From NCBI GenBank assembly GCA_021798235.1, contig JAJZMO010000208.1, positions 1 to 7,470 on the forward strand: a stretch of DNA of 7,470 bases, given 5' to 3'. The notes beneath the pieces are model-generated. The model made no database searches. It had not been told where the DNA came from and worked only from the letters and a program-made list of their open reading frames with translations. Shown piece after piece: positions 1-6,761 of the stretch. A program made the position numbers and the translations under genes. Positions within the stretch are counted from its first letter, which is position 1. The number at the start of each line of letters is the position of its first letter. The DNA is from Acidobacteriota bacterium. Its GTDB lineage: Bacteria > Acidobacteriota > Terriglobia > Terriglobales > Acidobacteriaceae.

Positions 1-305
1 CTGCGGAACTGCACATTTTTGTTGGCATCAAATTTATTGAAGGCATCCAGCAGGCCCACCATGCCCGCGCTGACCAGATCGTCCATCTCGACGTGCTGCG
101 GCAGGCGCTCATGAATGCGCCGTGCGATGTAGCGCACCACGGGCAGATGTTCCAGCAGCAAGGCCTCGCGTTCGGCTGCACTCATCTCTGCGGGCGACCG
201 TTGCGGCACGACGGGCACAGCCGCCGCAGCCTGCAAGGGCGCGGTTAACGTACTGGTGCGGTATTGCTGCGCCTCTGGTTCCGCTTGCATTCTATTCTTC
301 CGCAT
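1..305 (-). CDS. fliA: FliA-type flagellar sigma factor (sigma-28 family), N-terminal part, cut by window edge
   Basis: About 101 N-terminal residues are visible; the rest lies beyond the left edge. Reading the minus strand, a low-complexity leader (about 40 residues, rich in Ala, Gln and Pro) is followed by sigma-70 region 2: a helix with VRYIARRIHERLP, then the VEMDDLVSAGMVGLLDA segment and NKFDANKNVQFR. The RLPxxVExDDLxxAGxxGLxDA pattern is typical of the FliA/WhiG sigma-28 group, which transcribes late flagellar genes such as flagellin and motor genes. The gene follows flhA by about 100 nt in the same direction, so it is probably the distal gene of this operon. Two in-frame ATG codons are possible starts: position 305 (preceded by AAGGGA) and position 290 (preceded by GGAAG at 6 nt); I cannot choose firmly. 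Region 4 is not visible, so assignment to FliA rather than another flagellar-type sigma factor rests on region 2 and context. Confidence 0.88.
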   Translation of the reverse strand, partial: MRKNRMQAEPEAQQYRTSTLTAPLQAAAAVPVVPQRSPAEMSAAEREALLLEHLPVVRYIARRIHERLPQHVEMDDLVSAGMVGLLDAFNKFDANKNVQFR

Positions 306-407
306 CGCGCTTCCCTTCCGTTTCCGTTTTCAAACGCACACAAGCCCTGCACGTGCTGCCCTGCCCCCTGCCATCCCCGCAGTGTCCGAATGCTCCGAAC
401 CCCGCCG

Positions 408-2738
408 TCAGGCCATCTGCGCCTCCTGCACCGGCAAGCCCCCCTGCCGCGCCTCGGCCACCTGGGTGCCAACGGCGCGCACCTCGCTGCCGCGGATCAT
501 GCCCAACGACCGCACCCGCACATCTGCGGGAATCTCCGACGGCGCCAGCACGGTGATGCGCGGCAAAATCGGCTCCAGCCAGCGACGCAGATAAAAGCGC
601 GCCGGACTGGAACAGAGAAGCACGGGCATGGCCGAAGTGGGCGCTTCGCCGGTTAGGCGTTTCAAAGATTCGACAATGCGCCGCAAAAATCCCCCGGCGG
701 CCCGCACGGGCTGGCTGCCGTCGCCGAGCAGGCGCAGCGCGCCCTCGTTGTCGAGCAGCGAGACAATCTCTTCCTCCAGCGCCGTCTCCAGCACAAAGGC
801 GCGCAGCACGCCTTCGCCATCGAGCAGCGGCTGTACGATGGAGCGGCCCATGGCCTGCCGGATGGTTTCCACCAGATGCACCACATTCTTGTTATTGGCA
901 GCGGTTTCGACCACGACCTCCAAAATTGCGCCCAGATCGCGGATGGAGACCTGCTCGCGCAGCAGTTGCTGCAGGACGCGCTGCACCTCGCCGAGCGTCA
1001 TCAGCTTGGGCACCAGTTCTTCGATCAGCTTTGGATGCGATTCGCTGAGTGAGTCGAGCAGGCGCTTGACCTCGGCCCGGCTGAGGAGCCGATGCGCCTC
1101 GCGGCGAATGACCTCGCCCAGATGCGTGCCAATGACCGTGGTGGGATCGACGACCGAGTAGCCTGCGGCGATGGCCTGCTCCTCATACGCAGGTTGAATC
1201 CAGCGCGCAGTAACGCCAAAGGCTGGCTCGCGTGTCTCAATGCCGGGGACGGGACGCGCCTGGGGATCGGCGTTGACGGCCAGCAGACAGTTCCCCTCCG
1301 TGTGCCAACGCGCGATCTCGACGCCGCGCAGCGAGAGCAGATACTCACGCGGTTTGATACGCAGATTGTCGGTGATATGCACTGGCGGCACGATGAAGCC
1401 CAACTCGGTGGCCAAGTGGCGGCGCAGCGCGCGCACCCGTTGTAGCATCTGTCCCCCCTGTTTTTCATCCACCAGCGGAATCAACTGGAAGCCAATCTCC
1501 AGACTCAGATCATCCATCGGCAGCAGTGCGGCCAGGTTGTCTCCCTTGGCGGCTTCGGCGGGCTTGGGCGTGGCAGACTCGGCTGCGGCAGCTTCGGCCT
1601 CGCTCAGCACCGGCGTCTCTGGCAGTTTGTAGGCGATATAGCCCAGACCGGCAGAGAGCAAAATAAACGGCAGCTTGGGCAGGCCCGGGATCAGCGCCAT
1701 GACCGCCAGCAAACCGGCGGCGACCCAAAGCGTGGAGCGGCGCTTGAAGAGCTGTGTGCCGATTTCGCCGCCCAGCGAAGCTGCCGTCGAGGAGGCCCGC
1801 GTCAGCACCACCGCACCAGCCACGGAGACCAGCAGCGAGGGAATCATCGTCGCCAATCCATCGCCGACAGTGAGCACCGTATAGGTCTTGAGCGCCTCGC
1901 CAATGGCGATATTCTGCTGAAAGACTCCGATCAAGAGTCCGGCGAGAATGTTGATGGTGGTGATGAGAATCGTCGCCAGCGAGTCCCGCTGATTGAAGCG
2001 GGCGGCACCGTCCATCGCGCCGTAAAATTCAGCCTCGCGTGCAATCGCTTCGCGGCGTTTTTTGGCGGCCACATCGTTAATGAGGCCCGCATTCAGATCC
2101 GCGTCAATCGCCATCTGTTTGCCCGGCAATGCGTCCAAGGTGAAGCGTGCCGTCACCTCTGCCGTGCGCACCGCGCCGTGGCTGACGACGAGGAACTGAA
2201 TCGCAATCAACGCTAAAAACAACACGAAGCCAACAACGTAATTGCCGCCAACAACGAACTGTCCAAAGGATTGAATCACCTGCCCGGCTGCGGCGGTTCC
2301 CTCATAGCCATGCAGCAGAATTCTGCGGCTGGAGGCCAAGTTGAGCGAAAGTCGGAAGAGTGTGAGCAGGAGCAGCACGGTGGGAAAAACGGAAAACTCG
2401 ACCGCGCGACGCAGCTGCACCGCAGACAAAAATACGATGACGGAAGCGGTGATCGACAGCGCCAGCAGCATGTCCAGCACAAAGGCCGGCAGCGGGATCA
2501 ACATCACCAGCACCATGCTGATGGCCGTGCCGGGCAAGAGCATCTCATGGATGCGCTTGGCCGTCTCTGGCTTCATCAGCTTCCCCAGCAGGCCCGCCGC
2601 AGCAGCTGGGGCGCTGGACTGCGCACCGGGCGCGCCTGGGGCCGTGGTCTGCGTGGACTTGGCCTGCCCCGACGTTAATGCCTTGGCCGCCATGGGCGCG
2701 GCCTTGCCTGCATTCTGCGCCACTGCCTGCGTGCTCAT
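408..2738 (-). CDS. flhA: Flagellar export gate protein FlhA
   Basis: This 776-residue protein is FlhA, the largest export-gate subunit. It forms a nonameric ring that couples proton flow to secretion and docks chaperone-substrate complexes. The membrane half (about residues 68-370) holds some eight hydrophobic segments. The FHIPEP-family signature is clear at 191-220 (AEVTARFTLDALPGKQMAID, then ADLNAGLI) in the cytoplasmic loop, with the following AAKKRREAIAREAEFYGAMDGAARF. A linker rich in Ala, Glu and Pro (about 371-400) leads to the cytoplasmic docking domain (about 405-748), which ends with the family's VRSLGMI. The family is usually near 690-700 residues. The extra length here is a 58-residue Ala/Gln/Ser/Thr-rich N-terminal extension and a tail of about 28 residues. 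The start is well supported by AAGGAG 7 nt upstream. The start overlaps the flhB stop as ATGA, so translation is probably coupled to flhB. Confidence 0.98.
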   Translation of the reverse strand: MSTQAVAQNAGKAAPMAAKALTSGQAKSTQTTAPGAPGAQSSAPAAAAGLLGKLMKPETAKRIHEMLLPGTAISMVLVMLIPLPAFVLDMLLALSITASVIVFLSAVQLRRAVEFSVFPTVLLLLTLFRLSLNLASSRRILLHGYEGTAAAGQVIQSFGQFVVGGNYVVGFVLFLALIAIQFLVVSHGAVRTAEVTARFTLDALPGKQMAIDADLNAGLINDVAAKKRREAIAREAEFYGAMDGAARFNQRDSLATILITTINILAGLLIGVFQQNIAIGEALKTYTVLTVGDGLATMIPSLLVSVAGAVVLTRASSTAASLGGEIGTQLFKRRSTLWVAAGLLAVMALIPGLPKLPFILLSAGLGYIAYKLPETPVLSEAEAAAAESATPKPAEAAKGDNLAALLPMDDLSLEIGFQLIPLVDEKQGGQMLQRVRALRRHLATELGFIVPPVHITDNLRIKPREYLLSLRGVEIARWHTEGNCLLAVNADPQARPVPGIETREPAFGVTARWIQPAYEEQAIAAGYSVVDPTTVIGTHLGEVIRREAHRLLSRAEVKRLLDSLSESHPKLIEELVPKLMTLGEVQRVLQQLLREQVSIRDLGAILEVVVETAANNKNVVHLVETIRQAMGRSIVQPLLDGEGVLRAFVLETALEEEIVSLLDNEGALRLLGDGSQPVRAAGGFLRRIVESLKRLTGEAPTSAMPVLLCSSPARFYLRRWLEPILPRITVLAPSEIPADVRVRSLGMIRGSEVRAVGTQVAEARQGGLPVQEAQMA

Positions 2739-4045
2739 TGGCTCTCTCCTTCATCGTTCGGATCGGTTGCGTTTTCCTCAGATGCGCTTGCTTCCACTGA
2801 CTCCGCCGAAGCAGAGAGTAACGGCGTGCGCAGCCAAGGCTGCGTGGAGGCTGCATTCACGGTCTCCCCGCGCACGGTCTCTGGTTGGGCTTGTTGCGCT
2901 CCTTGCGCAGACGCGCGTCGTGATCCAGCGCGGCCCGCAGCCTGGGCTGCGGCATGGCGTTGACGGGCACGCTCGCGCTCCTCGGCCTGCATCTTTTCCT
3001 GCACACGCTGCCGGTACAGGAAGGCCAAAATTGCCGCGACCGCTGCGTAGAGATCCTGCGGAATCGCCTGACCCGGCTCCACCGAGCGGAAGAGTGAGCG
3101 GGCCAGCGGTGGATTCTCGACAATGGGAACACCGGCCCAGCGCGCAGTTTGCTTGATGCGCTCTGCCTGCAGATTGCGTCCCTTGGCCAGAACCTTGGGG
3201 GCCTGCATGGTGTCAAAGTCGAAGAAGAGCGCCACGGCATAGTGTGTGGGGTTGGTGATGACCACGCTGGCCGCGCGTACGTCCGCCTCTTGCTTGCGGC
3301 GACGCATGGCGCGTTGAATGGAGCGGATGCGTCCGCGCACCTGCGGATTGCCCTCGGTCTGCTTGTACTCCTCACGCAACTCTTCGCGGCTCATGCGCAG
3401 GCGCTGTTCCCAACTGCGCCACTCGACCAGATAGTCCAGCGCCGACCAGCCGAGAAAAATCTCACTGGCCACCAGCAACGTGTGATTGATGGCGTGCAGC
3501 AGGGCTGGAATGCGCGCCAGAGAAAGCACCGGCAGCGCAAAGACATCCTGCTCAATCGAAACCAAGCCCGCAATCAGCACCAGCGTGGCGGGAATAAAAG
3601 ATTTGGCCAGACGCGCCGTGGTGCGCAGCGAAAAAATGTTGCCGAGGTTCGTGACTGGATTGATGCGATTGATCTGCATCTGGAGCGCTTCCGCACTAAA
3701 TTGCAGCCCACCATTCTGCGCCACACCCACCACCAGGGCCGTGGCCAGCACCGCGCCCAATACCATCGCCAACGGCAGCCACAAGGGAGCCACGCAGCTG
3801 GTAATCAAATCCGCCATCGCGCGGCCCGATCCCAGGCTCAGGTCCGCGTGCGTGCTAAAAAGCAGCGACTGCTCCAGCGTGCCCCGCCAGTTCACGGCAA
3901 AGGGAACCGCCAGTGCGCCCATGGTCAACACACCGGCCAGCGTGGCCATGGCACCGGTCAGCTCACGGCTGCGCACGCCGTCGCCCTTTTTGCGGGCTTC
4001 CTGCTTCCGGTGTTGGGTTGCTTTCTCTGTGCGCTCGCCTGCCAT
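2735..4045 (-). CDS. flhB: Flagellar export gate switch protein FlhB
   Basis: This 436-residue protein is FlhB, the export-gate subunit that switches secretion from rod/hook to filament substrates. The N-terminus MAGERTEKATQHRKQEARKKG is the family's typical charged start, followed by four hydrophobic segments (about 31-52, 84-108, 150-165 and 184-206). The loop with LREEYKQTEGNPQVRGRIR leads into the cytoplasmic domain. The self-cleavage motif NPTH is intact at residues 265-268 (VVITNPTHYAVAL). The domain continues with APKVLAKGRN and IVENPPLARSLFRSVEPGQAIP. After about residue 347 there is a tail of about 90 residues, rich in Arg, Ala and Gln and then Ser and Glu, making the protein longer than the usual 350-385. 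The gene starts 30 nt after fliR; upstream purine-rich stretches (GGAAG close to the ATG and AAGGA further off) are only moderate ribosome sites. Its TGA overlaps the flhA ATG. Confidence 0.98.
   Translation of the reverse strand: MAGERTEKATQHRKQEARKKGDGVRSRELTGAMATLAGVLTMGALAVPFAVNWRGTLEQSLLFSTHADLSLGSGRAMADLITSCVAPLWLPLAMVLGAVLATALVVGVAQNGGLQFSAEALQMQINRINPVTNLGNIFSLRTTARLAKSFIPATLVLIAGLVSIEQDVFALPVLSLARIPALLHAINHTLLVASEIFLGWSALDYLVEWRSWEQRLRMSREELREEYKQTEGNPQVRGRIRSIQRAMRRRKQEADVRAASVVITNPTHYAVALFFDFDTMQAPKVLAKGRNLQAERIKQTARWAGVPIVENPPLARSLFRSVEPGQAIPQDLYAAVAAILAFLYRQRVQEKMQAEERERARQRHAAAQAAGRAGSRRASAQGAQQAQPETVRGETVNAASTQPWLRTPLLSASAESVEASASEENATDPNDEGESQ
2746..2751 (-). promoter_or_regulatory. 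Shine-Dalgarno site of flhA
   Basis: AAGGAG lies 7 nt before the flhA ATG, inside the end of flhB. It fixes the flhA start at 2738 and therefore shows that the long N-terminal extension is translated. Confidence 0.85.
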
Positions 4046-4075
4046 GGTCTTCCGTCCGTTTCCTTTACCGCCGCC

Positions 4076-4846
4076 CTAGGAATGCGTGCCCGCAGCCATT
4101 ACCATCTGCATGGCTGCGTTCAGCAAGGCGTCAAAGCGCGCCTCAATGTACCGCGGCCAAATCCCCAGCGCGCCAATCAACACGCCATAGCCCACCAGGG
4201 ACTTGACGGGCAGGCCCACAAACAAAACTGGCAATTGCGGCGCCAAGCGCCCCATCAGGGCCGAGGTCACGTCGACCATCACTGTGGCCGCAATCACCGG
4301 CGCCGCCAGTTGTACGGCAGACAAAAAGACACCGCCCATCATCGAAAGCAAAATCGCGCCTGTGTGTCCCGGCACTACGGCCATGCCCGCTGGCACCACG
4401 ACAAAGGTGCGCAAGAGCGCGGAGAGCATCGTGCGATCCAGACCCGCAGCGAAGAGCACCAGCATGCCCACCAGCGATAGCAACTGGCTCAGTACCGGCG
4501 TCTCGACTGTCGAGTTGGGGTCCAGCACATTGACCAGGGAAAAGCTCATCTGAAAGCCGAGCAGCGTTCCCGCCATGTTGAGCATCTCCGTCAGCAGCTT
4601 GAGCGAGAGACCGAAGATCAGTCCCACGCTCAGCTCCCCCGCCACGGCAGGAAAGCCCAGCACCAGATGTCCGCCTCCATGCAACGCGGCAATGGGAGCC
4701 AAGAGCGCCGTCAACGCCACCGTGAAGCCAACCTTGACCTGCGGTGGAATCGCCTGCGAGGAAAAAATGGGCGCAAAGATCATCAGACCGCTGATGCGGA
4801 TGAGCACCAGCACGACAGCGATGAGATATTGGCTCCAGTCAGTCAT
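4076..4846 (-). CDS. fliR: Flagellar export gate protein FliR
   Basis: This 256-residue integral membrane protein is FliR, which builds the helical FliP5-FliQ4-FliR1 core of the flagellar export gate. It is hydrophobic throughout, with about six membrane segments. Recognisable family features are an N-terminal segment with VLVLIRISGLMIFAPIFSS followed by IPPQVKVG, the loop GFQMSFSLVNVLDPNSTVETPVLSQL, and a C-terminal part with APVIAATVMVDVTSALMGRLAPQ and the hydrophobic LPVLFVGLPVKSLVGY stretch. Length is normal for the family. A GTG four codons upstream (4858) would also open the frame, but the ATG at 4846 places the usual start of FliR best. Neither has a Shine-Dalgarno site: the leader is U-rich. 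The gene follows fliQ by 36 nt and precedes flhB by 30 nt. Confidence 0.97.
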   Translation of the reverse strand: MTDWSQYLIAVVLVLIRISGLMIFAPIFSSQAIPPQVKVGFTVALTALLAPIAALHGGGHLVLGFPAVAGELSVGLIFGLSLKLLTEMLNMAGTLLGFQMSFSLVNVLDPNSTVETPVLSQLLSLVGMLVLFAAGLDRTMLSALLRTFVVVPAGMAVVPGHTGAILLSMMGGVFLSAVQLAAPVIAATVMVDVTSALMGRLAPQLPVLFVGLPVKSLVGYGVLIGALGIWPRYIEARFDALLNAAMQMVMAAGTHS

Positions 4847-4860
4847 AGAAAAAACCACAA

Positions 4861-4884
4861 AAAGAAATATGTTTGTTTTTCTTT
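4861..4884 (-). repeat. AU-rich inverted repeat between fliQ and fliR
   Basis: The 7-base arms AAAGAAA and TTTCTTT flank a 10-nt loop; the pairing is mostly A-U and thus weak. It overlaps the fliQ stop codon and sits in the only strongly AT-rich stretch of the window. A competing pairing, the AGAAAAAC at 4882-4875 with the T-run at 4855-4847, would end right at the fliR ATG. Confidence 0.35.
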
Positions 4885-5152
4885 ATCCCAAGTACCGGTG
4901 CATATCCGTCCACAGTTGCAGCGTGTAGTTCACCAACTGCCGCAAAAACCAGGGCATACCAATCACCGAGACAATGCCGATCACCGCCAGCCGGGGCACC
5001 GCAGTTATCGTCTGCTCCTGCACCGAGGTCAAGGTCTGCACCACGCTTAAAAAAACACTGACCACCGCTGTCAACACCAGCAACGGCGCGCTCAGCAGCA
5101 TGGCTTCGATCAGCAGATGCCGCGCCAACTCCACTACCTGATCCGGTCCCAT
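4883..5152 (-). CDS. fliQ: Flagellar export gate protein FliQ
   Basis: This 89-residue protein is FliQ, the small two-helix subunit of the export-gate core, present in about four copies wrapped around FliP and FliR. Two membrane helices lie at about residues 13-38 (LLIEAMLLSAPLLVLTAVV) and 53-72. Between them sits the family's VQTLTSVQEQTITAVPRL loop (compare Q-x-x-T-x-x-Q-E-x-T in FliQ and SctS proteins). Length matches the family. The start is fixed by GGAGG 6 nt upstream, and the gene begins 12 nt after the fliP stop. Its small size could allow confusion with the injectisome homologue SctS, but all neighbours are flagellar. Confidence 0.97.
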   Translation of the reverse strand: MGPDQVVELARHLLIEAMLLSAPLLVLTAVVSVFLSVVQTLTSVQEQTITAVPRLAVIGIVSVIGMPWFLRQLVNYTLQLWTDMHRYLG

Positions 5153-5158
5153 GCCCAG

Positions 5159-5163
5159 CCTCC
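5159..5163 (-). promoter_or_regulatory. Shine-Dalgarno site of fliQ
   Basis: GGAGG lies 6 nt before the fliQ ATG, in the short gap after the fliP stop codon. Confidence 0.85.
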
Positions 5164-5164
5164 G

Positions 5165-5896
5165 CTAAAAACTTTTCAGCAACGTGCCCGCCAGCAGATT
5201 CCATCCATCAACCATCACAAAGAGCAAAATTTTAAGCGGCGTGGAAATGATGACCGGCGGCAGTTGCAACATTCCAATGGAGGTCGTAATTGATGCCACG
5301 ACCAAATCAATCAACAGAAAGGGCAGAAAGAGAACCGCACCAATCTGAAAGCCCGCCTTTAATTCCGAGAGCATGTAGGCGGGAACGACCACGCTCATGG
5401 GCAGATCCTCGGCCTTGGCCGGGCGTTGCGGCATCGCTGCGGAGGCAAACAGTGCCAGATCTTTTTCCCGCGCGTAGTGCAGCATGAAGTGCTTGGGCGG
5501 CTCCGTGCCACGCTCCAAAGCCGCCATGCCGCTGATCTGCCCGGCGCGAAATGGCTCCACCGCATCATGGTCAACTTGCAGGAGCACGGGCTGCATCAAA
5601 AACCAGGTCATCATCAGACCGAGCGCCATCAAAATCTGATTGCTCGGCGCTGTCTGGGTTCCCAACGCCTGCCGCAAAAAGTGAAAGACCACCAACAGCC
5701 GCACCATCGGCGTCATGGCCAGTAGCAGCGCAGGCAACAGCGTTAAGAATGTCAGTAGAAAAACAATGGTCCACGGCACGGTGCCGTTGCCGGCAATCTG
5801 CAAACCGTTGGCGTTCGGCAACAGAACGGGCCGAGGCGCGGCCAGCCATGCCGCAACCGGAATGGAAAGAGTTGCGCTCACCGCGGCTCCCGGCAT
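5165..5896 (-). CDS. fliP: Flagellar export gate protein FliP
   Basis: This protein of 243 residues is FliP, whose five copies form the pore of the flagellar export gate. A hydrophobic leader with little charge (about residues 1-22, ending AAPRP) looks like the cleavable signal peptide of FliP but lacks a basic start. The mature part has LLPALLLAMTPMVRLLVVFHFLRQALGTQ and SNQILMALGL at 53-94, a periplasmic region with FMLHYAREKDLALF, and the C-terminal block SVVVPAYMLSELKAGFQIG to the end (MVDGWNLLAGTLLKSF). The frame is open far upstream to 6295, but that part reads as the antisense-like shadow of fliO. ATG at 5896 gives the family's normal length. No good ribosome site precedes this ATG; AGGAG lies 7 nt before an in-frame ATT at 5908, which could be the real start. 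The first 19 nt overlap fliO. The conserved methionine run near residue 209 is mostly lost (Met-Leu-Gln). Confidence 0.97.
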   Translation of the reverse strand: MPGAAVSATLSIPVAAWLAAPRPVLLPNANGLQIAGNGTVPWTIVFLLTFLTLLPALLLAMTPMVRLLVVFHFLRQALGTQTAPSNQILMALGLMMTWFLMQPVLLQVDHDAVEPFRAGQISGMAALERGTEPPKHFMLHYAREKDLALFASAAMPQRPAKAEDLPMSVVVPAYMLSELKAGFQIGAVLFLPFLLIDLVVASITTSIGMLQLPPVIISTPLKILLFVMVDGWNLLAGTLLKSF

Positions 5897-6306
5897 GCAG
5901 CATCCAATCCGCTGGCTCCTGCAGACACAGGCAAAATCGTCGTCACACTTTCGGCACCGCAGCCGACAAGATAGCGCTGCCCGTCCATCTCCACCAACGT
6001 CAGCGATTTGCGGCCACCGAGCGAAAGGCTGGTCAAAATCTTCTGGCTGGGACGCGGGGACTCTTTGCTGCGCACACCTGCTCCCAAGGCGACCATGCGT
6101 TGCGCCAGCCGCTCCGCAGCAGCCAGTACAGGAATCTGCGCTGCAGTTGAGCGGATGCGTTCTCGCAACGTATGCGGGCCGAGTCCAGTGGATGGCTGCT
6201 GCTCCCTGTGCAGTTCTGCCTCCGATAGCGTTGGGGCTGCCTGGGAAAGCGAGGGCGACACGTCCGACACGCTTGCCTGCGAATTCCATGTCCATGCGCT
6301 CAGCAT
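5878..6306 (-). CDS. fliO: FliO-like flagellar assembly factor lacking a membrane segment
   Basis: This 142-residue protein is probably FliO, which helps FliP form its pentamer. The C-terminal part (about 91-127: LTSLSLGGRKSLTLVEMDGQ, then RYLVGCGAESVTTILPV) matches the FliO core pattern: a basic segment, then a beta-rich stretch like L-x-L-G-x-R-x-S-L-x-L-V-E-x-x-G. Its place directly before fliP is the standard one. What is odd is the N-terminal half (about 1-90): it is rich in Ser, Gln, Ala and Arg and has no hydrophobic stretch long enough for a membrane helix, whereas FliO normally has one. An upstream in-frame ATG at 6342 would add 12 polar residues, but the strong AGGAGG 6 nt before 6306 favours the shorter form. 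An in-frame stop at 6363-6361 rules out a longer one. The gene overlaps fliP by 19 nt. Confidence 0.72.
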   Translation of the reverse strand: MLSAWTWNSQASVSDVSPSLSQAAPTLSEAELHREQQPSTGLGPHTLRERIRSTAAQIPVLAAAERLAQRMVALGAGVRSKESPRPSQKILTSLSLGGRKSLTLVEMDGQRYLVGCGAESVTTILPVSAGASGLDAACREPR

Positions 6307-6312
6307 CGTTTG

Positions 6313-6318
6313 CCTCCT
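6313..6318 (-). promoter_or_regulatory. Shine-Dalgarno site of fliO
   Basis: A perfect AGGAGG lies 6 nt before ATG 6306. It decides for this start over the in-frame ATG at 6342, which has no comparable site. Confidence 0.85.
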
Positions 6319-6346
6319 CTGCGTTCTCTCTGCCGGTTTCATGGCG

Positions 6347-6751
6347 TCAGACCAACCGCGTCAGGCGTACCGCCATTTGCTGTTCGACGGTTTCCATATC
6401 CACCCAGGCCAGCTGCACGCCGCCAATGGAGAGCGGCAGATCATCGCCGTTGGGCCATTGGGTGACTACGAGCGATCCGGCTTCGAGCGCCAGCAGATCG
6501 CGCACGCGGAAGTTGGGCACGGGCAGGCCGACCTGCAAAAGCATCGGCAACCAGTCCAGCACCGGCCATTCGGGATACGCGCCTCCACGCTCGGCAAGGC
6601 GCTGCCCTTCTGCGGACTCGACTCCGTCGCTGCGCACCTCGCTGCCGCTCTCCAGCTCCCCCGCGAAAGGCTGGCCCGGCTCCAACACTCCGGCCACGCC
6701 TGCTCCAGCCGCGTGCGGCATTTGCATCTGCTGTTTGTCTCCGCTTTCCAT
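6347..6751 (-). CDS. fliN: FliN-type C-ring (switch complex) protein, divergent
   Basis: This 134-residue protein has a C-terminal SpoA domain (about 66-134), as in FliN, which with FliM builds the C-ring that sets rotation direction and binds export cargo. The pattern is PVLDWLPMLLQVGLPVPNFR, then VRDLLALEAGSLVVTQWP, NGDDLPLSIGGVQLAW and, at the end, MAVRLTRLV; this follows the FliN order of V-x-x-LL-L-x-x-GS, N-G and final V-R-(I/L)-T. It differs from typical FliN in having Trp and few charged residues where the ARGEVVVVD stretch is usual. The first 60 residues are low in order, rich in Gly, Glu and Ala. The start at 6751 has GAGG 6 nt upstream; a GTG at 6784 in the same frame lacks a good site. 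It follows fliL by 52 nt and precedes fliO by 40 nt. FliM or another SpoA protein is a possible alternative, but the length fits FliN. Confidence 0.82.
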   Translation of the reverse strand: MESGDKQQMQMPHAAGAGVAGVLEPGQPFAGELESGSEVRSDGVESAEGQRLAERGGAYPEWPVLDWLPMLLQVGLPVPNFRVRDLLALEAGSLVVTQWPNGDDLPLSIGGVQLAWVDMETVEQQMAVRLTRLV

Positions 6752-6757
6752 CGCGCA

Positions 6758-6761
6758 CCTC
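6758..6761 (-). promoter_or_regulatory. Shine-Dalgarno site of fliN
   Basis: GAGG lies 6 nt before ATG 6751 and favours this start over the in-frame GTG at 6784, which lies 19 nt after the fliL stop and has no clear ribosome site. Confidence 0.65.

Noticed and set aside
306..407. Possible sigma-54 promoter or small gene between flhA and the sigma factor gene
   Set aside because: A TGGCAG followed by GGGGC and AGGGCA lacks the TTGCA half, and the only ATG frame stops after 14 codons.
306..407. Possible rho-independent terminator after flhA
   Set aside because: There are GC-rich stretches and a GCACGTGC palindrome, but no stable stem followed by a U-run on the minus strand.
2341..3156. 271-codon plus-strand frame over the flhA start and flhB end
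   Set aside because: It is a shadow of two well-supported genes and has low-complexity Ala/Arg/Pro content only.
3149..4480. 443-codon open frame on the plus strand, antisense to flhB and fliR
   Set aside because: It is exactly opposite two certain genes, its translation is rich in His, Gln and Arg with no recognisable domain, and such long antisense frames are common in GC-rich coding DNA.
5897..6295. 133-codon N-terminal extension of fliP from an ATG at 6295
   Set aside because: It overlaps fliO in another frame, is Cys- and Arg-rich without family similarity, and would make FliP 376 residues against the usual ~245.
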